A stretch of DNA of 37,494 nucleotides, taken from IMG/VR virus record IMGVR_UViG_3300010413_000160, positions 1 to 37,494 of that record. One strand, 5' to 3'. Position numbers and translations under genes: made by a program. This document shows positions 24,331-30,991 of the stretch, one piece after another. Origin of the DNA: a virus. The notes under the pieces were generated by a model. It had not been told where the DNA came from. It made no database searches and was given only the letters and a program-made list of their open reading frames with translations. The stretch's first letter is position 1. The number at the start of each line of letters is the position of its first letter.

Positions 24331-24983
24331 CGCACGAGTATATCAACAAGGTGGTTTGCGGGGATTGCCGCGATCTTTCGCTGAATATCCCTGACGAGTC
24401 AGTGGATATGATATTTACTGACCCTCTGTACCATGAAAAGCACCGCCATTATTACCGCTGGCTTGCGGAAACCGCCGTGCGTGTGCTGAAACCCGGTTCG
24501 TGGGCGTTTATCTACGGCGGTTGGGAAGAGAAAAGCTACTACGACCACCTGTGCATTGATGGATGGGAGCACCGCGTTACGATTGCGCTGGTCAACAAGG
24601 CTGGCTACCCGCGCTGGTGGTCTAAGAAAGTCATGGTGGGCTACAAACCCGTGTACGTATTCACGAAAGGAGCGCCGAGAAATGACAAATGGCAATCAAA
24701 CATCGCAGATAGTGACCGAATTGACAAACGCTATTCACGATATGGTCAAGGCATTGGCTTCGCTATTGAAAAGGTTGACATGTTTACTGAACATGGCGAT
24801 ATTGTCTTTGACCCGTTTTGCGGAGGCGGTCAGACAGCAGCAGCGTGCTCAATTCTTGAGAGGAATTTCATCACCTTTGACATTGAACAGTCTGCTTGTG
24901 AGATCGCGCGAGCCAGGTTGGACGATGCGCAACCGCCGATGACGGGCTTTGAGACCGCCATGCAGGCTAGGCTGATGGAGTAG
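24321..24983 (+). CDS. DNA amino-methyltransferase with DPLY motif (N6-adenine or N4-cytosine)
   Basis: This protein of about 220 residues has the catalytic motif IV near the N-terminus (DMIFTDPLYHEK) and the S-adenosylmethionine motif I near the C-terminus (DIVFDPFCGGGQTAAAC), an order typical of beta-class amino-methyltransferases. The usual (D/N/S)PP(Y/F) motif reads DPLY here, an unusual Pro-to-Leu change whose effect is unclear. The role is probably protection from host restriction. The start is uncertain: GTG 24321 overlaps the preceding stop, and an alternative lies at 24291. Its stop codon lies in the first degenerate box of array C. Confidence 0.8.
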   Translation: MQLTHEYINKVVCGDCRDLSLNIPDESVDMIFTDPLYHEKHRHYYRWLAETAVRVLKPGSWAFIYGGWEEKSYYDHLCIDGWEHRVTIALVNKAGYPRWWSKKVMVGYKPVYVFTKGAPRNDKWQSNIADSDRIDKRYSRYGQGIGFAIEKVDMFTEHGDIVFDPFCGGGQTAAACSILERNFITFDIEQSACEIARARLDDAQPPMTGFETAMQARLME

Positions 24984-25089
24984 CCAGACTTTTGTTGAAA
25001 CCCATATTGCGTGTGCGAGCCGCAATCCCCGCGAAACCCGAAACGTGTCTGCGAGCCGAATAAGATATGAAACCCAATTGTTGCGTGCG
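24977..25089 (+). repeat. Tandem 36-bp array C: alternating 10-bp boxes exactly every 18 bp
   Basis: TTGAAACCCA, GCGAAACCCG and ATGAAACCCA begin at 24995, 25031 and 25067. GTGCGAGCCG and CTGCGAGCCG begin at 25013 and 25049, with a last partial GTGCG at 25085. All steps are exactly 18 bp. A first degenerate box, GGAGTAGCCA, begins at 24977 in phase and includes the methyltransferase stop codon (24981-24983). Same two boxes as arrays A and B. Confidence 0.9.
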
Positions 25090-25091
25090 TT

Positions 25092-25108
25092 TTGTCAAAT
25101 TTTGACAA
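25092..25108. promoter_or_regulatory. Perfect palindromic operator candidate (TTGTCAAA T TTTGACAA)
   Basis: An 8-bp inverted repeat with one central base follows array C and lies 21 bases before the next gene start. TTGTCA and TTGACA halves also resemble -35 boxes. A dimeric repressor, possibly the LexA-like protein encoded two genes downstream, is a natural candidate to bind here. Confidence 0.6.
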
Positions 25109-25129
25109 TCAGATTAAGAAAGGATTAGC

Positions 25130-25336
25130 GTGGTTCAGACAGTGGCGGTAGAGGACAGCCGAGGCAAAAAGAGATATGTCCCGCTCAAGCAATGGATAAG
25201 CAGCGATTGTTCGTCACTTTATCTGTGCAACCAGTATGGGAAGTTCTGTCTCGGTATGCCAACCATCGATAGGTCTGAGATACGCGGTGCATGGTGTCAC
25301 AAAGAGAACCATGCAAACAGGTTCAAAAGGAGTTAG
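25130..25336 (+). CDS. Small unknown Cys-rich protein (GTG start)
   Basis: This is a 68-residue protein with four Cys residues (in SSDCSSLYLCNQYGKFCLG and WCHK) that could bind metal. AAAGGAT lies about 6 bases before the GTG. It is the first gene after the array C/palindrome region. The next gene starts 3 bases past its stop. The function is unknown. Confidence 0.6.
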   Translation: MVQTVAVEDSRGKKRYVPLKQWISSDCSSLYLCNQYGKFCLGMPTIDRSEIRGAWCHKENHANRFKRS

Positions 25337-25338
25337 GC

Positions 25339-25614
25339 ATGGCAAGGTTAGCGAAACAACCCACAAAAGATGCGGACGAGAGCCGTGACAGGCTGCTTGC
25401 TTTTTATCGGGAGTATTACGAGGAAAACGGCATACCGCCTACGTTGAGAGAGGTGGCTGACGCGTGTAATTTTTCGTCAACGTCTGTTGTGTACTACCAT
25501 TTAGGCATCCTGATAGACAGAGGGTTGATGGCGCGCACAGGGCGGTACAGGAGCAGCTACATACCAACTGGCTACAAGCTCACGAGAGAGGAGTCGGAGG
25601 ATGACGGTAGCTAA
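25339..25614 (+). CDS. LexA-like winged-helix regulator (DNA-binding domain only)
   Basis: This 91-residue protein matches the LexA N-terminal domain: RDRLLAFYREYYEENGIPPT (residues about 16-35), LREVADACNFSSTS, then VVYYHLGILIDRGLM. It lacks the protease domain of LexA and so cannot self-cleave. It may be a constitutive repressor or a competitor for host SOS operators. The ATG at 25339 is 6 bases from AGGAG and is preferred to a longer frame from 25291 lying inside the preceding gene. It overlaps the next start by 14 bases. Confidence 0.8.
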   Translation: MARLAKQPTKDADESRDRLLAFYREYYEENGIPPTLREVADACNFSSTSVVYYHLGILIDRGLMARTGRYRSSYIPTGYKLTREESEDDGS

Positions 25615-26128
25615 GTCTCCATCTGAAGTGAAGCTGTTTATTCATTCCAGCATTGGGATAGGCAAGCCTGAGGAATTTACAGTGACGCGCGGGGTGAAAG
25701 GCGCGGTCATCGGTGCGATAAACAAGCAGGTCGGGGACGATGAACACAGGCGCATGGTGCTTGCGTGGCTGTTTGATTCGCCTGAGGTTCAGATGTCAAC
25801 GAAGGGTTTGGACGATAACCAGTGGTGGGCTTTATACCAGTGGGTAGGTTTTTACCAGGACGAGAACGGTGAGTGGCGAAAGCGTCCTGAGTTTCCGTTG
25901 GAGGCGATGCTTGTTTTTACTGAGGCAGTGAAAGCGGCTGCATTTGACAACCAGATGAACGAGACAGACAGCATGCTGGAGCAGTCCGTGGCTTTCCTTG
26001 GCGGGGTTGCGACGAACACCAGTGACGCGCTCGTATATGACTATAACCCTGAGGTAAAAGCACCCGATGAATATTCGGTGAAACGTCGCGTGATTAAGTT
26101 TCTTGACGGCGACGATGATATTTTATGA
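25601..26128 (+). CDS. Unknown phage protein
   Basis: This 175-residue soluble protein was not recognised. It has an N-terminal beta-rich half with the stretch EFTVTRGVKGAVIGAINKQV, a Trp-rich helical middle (DDNQWWALYQWVGFYQDEN) and an acidic C-terminus. It begins inside the end of the LexA-like gene and ends at an ATGA overlap with the next frame. Its place between regulator and RusA suggests DNA metabolism, but this is inference. Confidence 0.7.
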   Translation: MTVAKSPSEVKLFIHSSIGIGKPEEFTVTRGVKGAVIGAINKQVGDDEHRRMVLAWLFDSPEVQMSTKGLDDNQWWALYQWVGFYQDENGEWRKRPEFPLEAMLVFTEAVKAAAFDNQMNETDSMLEQSVAFLGGVATNTSDALVYDYNPEVKAPDEYSVKRRVIKFLDGDDDIL

Positions 26129-26142
26129 GAAGGGATCGAACA

Positions 26143-26946
26143 ATGGATATGACAGAAGGTTATACAGATGAGAAAGGTAAGGAATTGGTCAGGCTGTGTA
26201 ACGCCTTTATCAGCAAAGAGATCGATGACCCTGAAAGCTATTTCATAAAGTGTGCCGAGCGCGCTGATTACAGGATAAATCATAATATAGTTGTCCCGTC
26301 GATTATCGACTTGACATTTGATGCGCTGATTGCTTTTGCAAACGGCGTTTCCCTTGAGCGCATGTCTGAGATTCTTGACGGTTACAAGAATCTCACTTTC
26401 GATATGTCATTTGAGCGTTTGTATGTAACAGGCAGGCTGTACGCTGCTCTGTCTGTGTTTATTGATGACGGCGCAAAGATACGTAAAATGTTGTGTGAAC
26501 ACATGGCATCGATAGCAAACATATCGGAAGCGGCCACTGAAATGGGCGCGATTATAGCTACCGGGCTAGAAATCGGTCTGGAACACGGTGTTCTGGATGC
26601 TCAGTATGTCAAAGACAAGCGCGATATATTTTTTGGTCTATTTGCTGACTGCGAGAGACATGTCAATAGCTACAGGACTGGTGCTCTCTTAGAGCTATCA
26701 AGTTTTGAGGATCAGCTTGTTATTGGTGCTGTATATACTTATTTTTTGGATACAGCCAACGAGAAGTACAACGCTCCAGAGGATAAACTTATCAACATGC
26801 ACGTTGAGTTTGACAAGTTACTCAGCGAGGTTGTTGAGCTTGTTGCTGGAAATGATGGTGTTGATAGCTCTCTTGATAACCTGTCGAGCTCGGCTGTAGA
26901 CTTTCTGGAAGGTATTGATGACAAACTCAAGAAAGGACTTACTTAG
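26143..26946 (+). CDS. Unknown helical phage protein
   Basis: This protein of about 267 residues is nearly all predicted helix, with acidic character. I do not recognise it. An upstream ATG at 26125 overlaps the preceding stop (ATGA), but ATG 26143 is better placed from AGAAGGGA. It ends two bases before the probable RusA start. Its codon use leans AT-rich relative to neighbours. Confidence 0.7.
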   Translation: MDMTEGYTDEKGKELVRLCNAFISKEIDDPESYFIKCAERADYRINHNIVVPSIIDLTFDALIAFANGVSLERMSEILDGYKNLTFDMSFERLYVTGRLYAALSVFIDDGAKIRKMLCEHMASIANISEAATEMGAIIATGLEIGLEHGVLDAQYVKDKRDIFFGLFADCERHVNSYRTGALLELSSFEDQLVIGAVYTYFLDTANEKYNAPEDKLINMHVEFDKLLSEVVELVAGNDGVDSSLDNLSSSAVDFLEGIDDKLKKGLT

Positions 26947-26947
26947 G

Positions 26948-27364
26948 GTGGTCTTGCCGTGGCCGGATAGAGACCTGTCGCCCAACGCCCGTGTTCACCA
27001 CATGGTAAAGTACCGCGCCAGCAAGCAAGCCAAGGACGATGCGTACCTTGCCACGTTGGCTGTTATCAAGAGTGATGGCTGGTCTGTTGATGATGACAGG
27101 TATTTTGTGTTCAGGCATTTCTTTCCGCCTGACGACAAGAGACGCCGTGATGAGGACAACATGGTGGCATCGTGCAAAGCCTACCAGGACGGTGTGTTTG
27201 CTGCCATGGAGATAGACGACAGCCGTATTGCCATGTCAATCAATTCTATCGGGCGTCCGTGCGAGGGTGGGCGTGTCGAGTTTTGGATACGCCCACTGAC
27301 ATCCAAGTGGGATCAATTTCTAAGGGAGCTGCAGGGTGACGACCAAGTGTTTCGCTCAGGCTGA
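26948..27364 (+). CDS. rusA: RusA-family Holliday junction resolvase
   Basis: This protein of about 138 residues has the RusA pattern: an N-terminal LPWPDRDLSPNARVHH, the acidic DDKRRRDEDNM (two catalytic Asp residues in the D-x-x-N area) and KAYQDGVFAAMEIDDSRI with the second acidic site. RusA cuts branched DNA, which phages need before packaging. GTG 26948 gives the usual family N-terminus and follows the preceding stop by one base. An ATG at 26918 is an alternative. The last 29 bases overlap the truncated methyltransferase start. Confidence 0.85.
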   Translation: MVLPWPDRDLSPNARVHHMVKYRASKQAKDDAYLATLAVIKSDGWSVDDDRYFVFRHFFPPDDKRRRDEDNMVASCKAYQDGVFAAMEIDDSRIAMSINSIGRPCEGGRVEFWIRPLTSKWDQFLRELQGDDQVFRSG

Positions 27365-27422
27365 CGCCAAACTGATACCTCTGGCTGATGAGAGCGTGCA
27401 TTTTGTATGCACGTCCCCGCCG
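27336..27422 (+). pseudogene. Displaced N-terminus of a DNA methyltransferase
   Basis: A GTG start with GGGAG 7 bases upstream encodes 29 residues ending AKLIPLADESVHFVCTSPP. The frame then runs into the antisense homing-endonuclease gene and soon stops. A diverged second copy of the same segment is at 28194-28277, at the front of the methyltransferase body. The break falls exactly after TSPP of the catalytic motif TSPPY. This is the original 5' end, left behind when the LAGLIDADG cassette entered. Confidence 0.8.
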
Positions 27423-28133
27423 TCAAGCGCGTGTATAAGGCCCTGTCTTGTGATAAATTGGAGTTCCATTTATGCCAATCTTGTTCAACTCTTTGCACTC
27501 TAGCCACAGTCGTTCACGCCATTTTATTAGGTCATATGGCAACTGGTTTGGTTTTAGGTTTTTGTATATCTCACAAAAACTACGAGGTATTCTTGCTTTC
27601 TGAGTATGGGAATTGTGATCGGTTGGCAAACATGGTACTAATCCTTTATGTATTGCTTGATAAATGCCACTGTGGTGAGTATATCCTATGATGGCGTTAG
27701 CTTCGTTTGTGGTTATTAACTCTTCGGTTTCAGGCCATGATGGGTATTTTAATTCGTACCAATATAATGCTGACCGATATTTTTTGTCTCTTGTAGAGCT
27801 TAGTTCTAATAAAATTAATGCCTGCTTTTTTTTCACGCGTAAGTATGGCAAAAGTGCTTCACAAGCTCGGTATGATTGTTCGCATGTGACTTGCCAAGAC
27901 CATAGCTGTTTAGAGTTATTTGTTTGTTGTTTTGTTAAGAAATGCGCTCCTCCAAATACTCCTTTTAGCAACGATGGAATGTCATCAGTTACTTGTTTCA
28001 AGCCAATTAAGCCAAAATACGAATCGCTTACCATGTCCCCTCTAATTCGTTTTCTTTGGCTTGATTTCTTTAGAGATATATGCCCATCACTATCGATTGC
28101 TCCTGCTAAATATGACAATATATACTTATCCAT
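27423..28133 (-). CDS. LAGLIDADG homing endonuclease inserted in a methyltransferase gene
   Basis: This 236-residue protein begins MDKYILSYLAGAIDSDGHIS, a clear LAGLIDADG motif whose acidic residue binds catalytic metal. A second conserved segment is LLPYLRVKKKQALILLEL (about residues 95-112). The C-terminal part may add DNA contacts. A single motif suggests it works as a homodimer or carries a diverged second motif. ATG 28133 follows GTGAGG; the frame extends upstream without a ribosome binding site. The stop codon abuts the last TSPP codon of the split methyltransferase. The gene is antisense to its target and AT-rich relative to the phage, and has its own promoter. Confidence 0.9.
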   Translation of the reverse strand: MDKYILSYLAGAIDSDGHISLKKSSQRKRIRGDMVSDSYFGLIGLKQVTDDIPSLLKGVFGGAHFLTKQQTNNSKQLWSWQVTCEQSYRACEALLPYLRVKKKQALILLELSSTRDKKYRSALYWYELKYPSWPETEELITTNEANAIIGYTHHSGIYQAIHKGLVPCLPTDHNSHTQKARIPRSFCEIYKNLKPNQLPYDLIKWRERLWLECKELNKIGINGTPIYHKTGPYTRA

Positions 28134-28164
28134 CTTTATCCTCACTTTAGTAGTATGCATAAAA

Positions 28165-28173
28165 ATTATATCA
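28165..28173 (-). promoter_or_regulatory. Extended -10 promoter for the LAGLIDADG gene
   Basis: On the minus strand the sequence reads TG-A-TATAAT, a perfect extended -10 element, about 32 bases before the ATG at 28133. It lets the nuclease be expressed independently of the plus-strand operon. Confidence 0.6.
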
Positions 28174-28193
28174 TATAAAGGAGGTGATGCCAA

Positions 28194-29004
28194 ATGAAGG
28201 CTTATGCTGTTGCAGATGCACAGTTAATACCACTGGCGGACTGTAGTGTTCACATGATCATTACAAGTCCGCCATATTAACTACAACGCGAAGTTGGAGT
28301 ACAGCTTTTGGCACAGTTATCAGTTGTATCTGGATTGCATGTGGCTGGCTATGAATGAGTGCTACCGTGTTCTATGTCCTGGTGGCCGGATCGCGGTGAA
28401 TGTTCCGCAAGGGTATGACAGACCCGGCAATGGTGGCTACAAGACAATTGATTCTGATTTTGTGGGTATTATTCAAGGTCAAGGCTTTGAACTGCGTGGA
28501 CATATTGTATGGCACAAGCTCGGCATGTCACCGCAAGGGCGTGGCACAGCATGGGGGAGCTGGAAGTCACCGTCAGACCCTTCGCTCAGGGATATCCACG
28601 AGGTTATCATCGTAGCTCATAAAGAGTCGTCAAAGATGCCTGTCACGGGCGAGATCACGATAGACAGGCAGACGTTTCTTGACTCAACAAAGTCCGTATG
28701 GGACATCCTGCCGGTGTCGTCTCACTGGCATCCTGCTCCGTTCCCTGACGAGATACCGCGCAGGCTGATTGAGCTGTACACATTCTCAAACGCTGTTGTC
28801 CTTGACCCGTTCTGTGGTTCTGGTACGACAGCGCGCGTGGCTGCAGCGCTCGGCAGGATTGGCGTAGGCTTAGACCTGCGCGCTGACTACCTCAAACGCG
28901 CTGACGCGGACAGGATAGATTTAGAACACTGGGTTCGTGGCATCGGGATCAGGCTACCTGAGCCAGAACAGCCGCTTCCGTTATTTAGAAAGGGATCGAC
29001 ATGA
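28194..29004 (+). CDS. Beta-class DNA methyltransferase with TSPPY motif, one base out of frame
   Basis: A strong AAAGGAGGTGAT site and ATG open a replacement N-terminus (ADAQLIPLADCSVHMIITSP, then PY) that stops at TAA 28278-28280. The body continues in the +1 frame as NYNAKLEYSFWHSYQLY, CYRVLCPGGRIAVNVPQ and VVLDPFCGSGTTARVAAALG (S-adenosylmethionine motif I). Joining the two needs one base less at TATTAAC (TATAAC would read Tyr-Asn) and gives about 269 residues, a normal size for an N4-cytosine or N6-adenine enzyme. Either the gene is broken, or the base is an assembly error, or ribosomes shift +1 at UAU UAA C. Without the shift, the body has only a TTG start at 28294 and lacks the catalytic motif. 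Confidence 0.8.
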
Positions 29005-29195
29005 ACATTGTAACCAATGTTGACATCCTCAGGATGGCTCAGCAGCTCGAGAGGCAGGGGAAAGAGTTCGATGCTTACTTTTACTACCTGCAGGCTGCTG
29101 ATCTGTACGAGGCTGTACAGATGTACGACATGGCTGACAGGTGCAGGAGAACGGCTAAAGAAATGTCTGATGCCGAGGACGACAAAAATCGATGA
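29001..29195 (+). CDS. Small helical protein between two methyltransferases
   Basis: This 64-residue protein has two helices in a TPR-like arrangement (AYFYYLQAADLYEAVQMYDM, then ADRCRRTAKEM). It starts with an ATGA overlap to the preceding stop and ends with a four-base overlap to the C5 methyltransferase. GAAAGGGATC precedes the ATG. It may be a partner of a neighbouring methyltransferase; no family was recognised. Confidence 0.7.
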   Translation: MNIVTNVDILRMAQQLERQGKEFDAYFYYLQAADLYEAVQMYDMADRCRRTAKEMSDAEDDKNR

Positions 29196-29863
29196 AACTT
29201 CTCGATTTATTCTGTGGTGCAGGCGGTTCAGCAGTCGGATACTCTCGGGCTGGTTTTGATGACATCACGGGGATAGACCTCAAACCGCAACCAAATTACC
29301 CCTTCAGGTTCATTCAGGGGGATGCCGTGGAGTATCTGGTGGATTATGGATACAAATATGATTTTATTCACGCATCGCCTCCGTGTCAGGCGTACTCTAT
29401 TGGTGCTATCCTGCGTGGCTCTGCGCACAAACATCCGCAGTATGTTGATTTAGTGCGGGAAATCCTTAAGGTCTTAGAAAAGCCCTATGTGATAGAGAAC
29501 GTGCCTGGTGCGCCGATAGAAAAGACGACCATGCTGTGCGGCACGATGTTTGGTCTCAAGCTGATACGCCACAGGCACTTTGAAATCTACCCGTACACGC
29601 TGGTACTCACTCCGCCGTGCAACCACGATGGTACTGTTCCTAACGGTGATTTTGTCACCGTGGCCGGGCATGGCGGTGACAACAAAGCTGGCAACTATTC
29701 ACTGGAGTCGTGGAGTGATGCAATGGGCATTTATTGGATGACCAGAAAGGAGGAGTTAGCAGAGGCAGTTCCGCCAGCGTACACAGAATACATAGCCACG
29801 CACATTTTGAAATATGTGAAATTTCCACGGATTTTTGACGAAGCGATACAGGAACAGCGATAG
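29192..29863 (+). CDS. dcm: DNA (cytosine-5) methyltransferase
   Basis: This 223-residue protein has motif I DLFCGAGGSAVGYSRAG, motif IV with the catalytic Cys in ASPPCQAYS (about residues 66-74) and motif VI VIENVPGAP (about 100-108). The end (about 165-205) carries the late motifs of the family in short form, so the target-recognition part is small, as in other compact phage enzymes. It probably marks phage DNA against restriction. It overlaps the preceding gene by four bases. Confidence 0.9.
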   Translation: MKLLDLFCGAGGSAVGYSRAGFDDITGIDLKPQPNYPFRFIQGDAVEYLVDYGYKYDFIHASPPCQAYSIGAILRGSAHKHPQYVDLVREILKVLEKPYVIENVPGAPIEKTTMLCGTMFGLKLIRHRHFEIYPYTLVLTPPCNHDGTVPNGDFVTVAGHGGDNKAGNYSLESWSDAMGIYWMTRKEELAEAVPPAYTEYIATHILKYVKFPRIFDEAIQEQR

Positions 29864-30122
29864 TGGGTAAAAAATTACAGGCATGGCAGGTAACACGCGT
29901 TACCTCGGGCGTTTACAGGGTTTTAGAACAGGAGAATAACTTTGACTGGCATATTTGAAAAGGTACGGACACAACTGCTCACAGGATGCCCTTATAGGTC
30001 TTGGGTACAAAGTTGTGTACTCAACAGGAGACCGCAACGAGTACACCCGCGTTTACAGGAACGGAGACGCGGCGTTCACAATCAACGTAAAGGACAAAAG
30101 ACATGAACGAGCTGCAGATTGA
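29863..30122 (+). CDS. Small protein in two frames (possible frameshift), uncertain
   Basis: GTG 29863 overlaps the preceding TAG and opens 31 residues (ending LEQENNFDWHI) before a stop at 29956-29958. A different frame, 29955-30122, then gives KRYGHNCSQDALIGLGYKVV and YSTGDRNEYTRVYRNGDAAF, which reads like real protein, but its only start is a TTG with no site. A third frame (29942-30106, TTG with AGGAG 8 bases ahead) gives an Arg-rich, less protein-like product. A single gene of about 87 residues with a frame shift near 29950 is the simplest explanation, but a pseudogene or assembly error is equally possible. Confidence 0.4.
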
Positions 30123-30849
30123 CGACGCCGTGGCTGCGCGTGTTTTTGCCACGGTGCATTTCACAAACAAGCAGATTGTATCTGAGGAATACCAGAACCA
30201 GTTGATGTACTGGCGTGACATGTTCCGTATAGGCCAGTTCAACATTGGTGACATAGCCAATGATGTGATTATTGATTGCGCGATGCGTGGCATCGCGGTC
30301 AACCACGACAGGATAGATGAGGCGATTGGCAGCTTTTGCGGCAAAACAGGCAGGACTGTGAGGTATTACAGGGAGACGGCAGGGTTCTTTCCCAAAGAAA
30401 TCAGGCGAAAATACGACATGCTGCCGTTCTCTCACTTTGTATTTGCGAGGACGATGGGCAAGAGGTGGGAAGAGGTGCTTGACTACGCGGCTCATGCGCC
30501 GAACATGACCGAAAAGGGACTACAAGCCCATTTTCTGCACGAATCGCCAGGTGGCATCGCACTTTTTTCTGACGAGGAGGCGCGAGGTCTGGCGGATTCC
30601 GACTGTGAAACGCCTTTAGGGAGCGCGGATGCCCAAAAAATAATAAGCGAAATTTCACCACGTATTCCCGCGTCGTACAGCCAGCAAGCAAAACTAAGGG
30701 CTATCTCGGCTTTTGCCGCATCGCTGGATGGAGTCATATCGCTCGTAGAGTCGTCGAACGCACCCGCTGACATTAAGGCTGTCTTGGTTGACGCCCTTGA
30801 GGTACTCAAGAAGCACCTGCCCGAAGTACTCAGATCAACCGTGATATAA
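30103..30849 (+). CDS. Unknown phage protein, possibly DNA-binding
   Basis: This is a 248-residue mostly helical protein. The segment TGRTVRYYRETAGFFPKEIR, then KYDMLPFSHFVFARTMGKRW (about residues 83-125), looks like a helix-turn-helix region and reminds me of uncharacterised proteins in other phages and plasmids. Residues 200-245 form a Leu- and Ala-rich helical tail. A copy of the dispersed motif (30638-30660) is embedded in its coding sequence. Its end overlaps an extended -10 element. It is the last gene of the large plus-strand unit. Confidence 0.75.
   Translation: MNELQIDDAVAARVFATVHFTNKQIVSEEYQNQLMYWRDMFRIGQFNIGDIANDVIIDCAMRGIAVNHDRIDEAIGSFCGKTGRTVRYYRETAGFFPKEIRRKYDMLPFSHFVFARTMGKRWEEVLDYAAHAPNMTEKGLQAHFLHESPGGIALFSDEEARGLADSDCETPLGSADAQKIISEISPRIPASYSQQAKLRAISAFAASLDGVISLVESSNAPADIKAVLVDALEVLKKHLPEVLRSTVI
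30638..30660 (+). promoter_or_regulatory. Dispersed motif copy 6 (AATAAGCGAAATTTCACC), inside a gene
   Basis: Sixth copy, in frame with coding sequence (ISEISP). Preservation of the motif within coding DNA argues for a DNA-binding role. It has T for C in the core. Confidence 0.55.
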
Positions 30850-30850
30850 T
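30842..30850 (+). promoter_or_regulatory. Extended -10 promoter at the end of the last plus-strand gene
   Basis: TG-A-TATAAT overlaps the stop codon of the gene before it. A transcript from about 30857 would contain only hairpins and no gene, so it may drive a small RNA. Confidence 0.45.
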
Positions 30851-30873
30851 GCCCATGCTCCCTATTACGCTGA

Positions 30874-30906
30874 GGCAAGCACGCGTTTCGCCCGCGCGTG
30901 CTTGCC
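30874..30906 (+). terminator. 12-bp hairpin after the plus-strand unit
   Basis: GGCAAGCACGCG (30874-30885) and CGCGTGCTTGCC (30895-30906) pair perfectly around a 9-base loop. No T-run follows, so it is a weak terminator, an RNA end protector or part of a small RNA. Confidence 0.6.
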
Positions 30907-30910
30907 GTGC

Positions 30911-30936
30911 TTAATAAATTAAGCGAAACTTCACCA
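30911..30936 (+). promoter_or_regulatory. Dispersed motif copy 7 (AATTAAGCGAAACTTCACC)
   Basis: Seventh copy, full match to the consensus across AATAAATTAAGCGAAACTTC and the following ACC. It lies 4 bases past the 12-bp hairpin, between convergent units. Confidence 0.65.
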
Positions 30937-30980
30937 TCTCGCAGCCAGGCGAGCCGGGATGGCAGGCTGCTGTTTTATTC

Positions 30981-30991
30981 GGTGAAGTTTC
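30981..30991 (-). promoter_or_regulatory. Dispersed motif copy 8 (minus strand, GAAACTTCACC)
   Basis: Eighth copy, on the minus strand, facing copy 7. GTGAA-GT-TTCAC around it is a near-perfect palindrome. It points the same way as the minus-strand genes that end at 31087. Confidence 0.55.

Noticed and set aside
24556-24942. 128-residue frame inside the methyltransferase
   Set aside because: Shadow in another frame; the main frame carries both catalytic motifs.
27688-28197. Plus-strand frame across the LAGLIDADG gene
   Set aside because: It is antisense to a clear homing endonuclease and its product has no recognisable features.
27336-29004. A group I intron or intein in the methyltransferase
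   Set aside because: The N-terminal segment is present on both sides of the nuclease gene, and the nuclease is antisense, so neither intron nor in-frame intein explains the layout.
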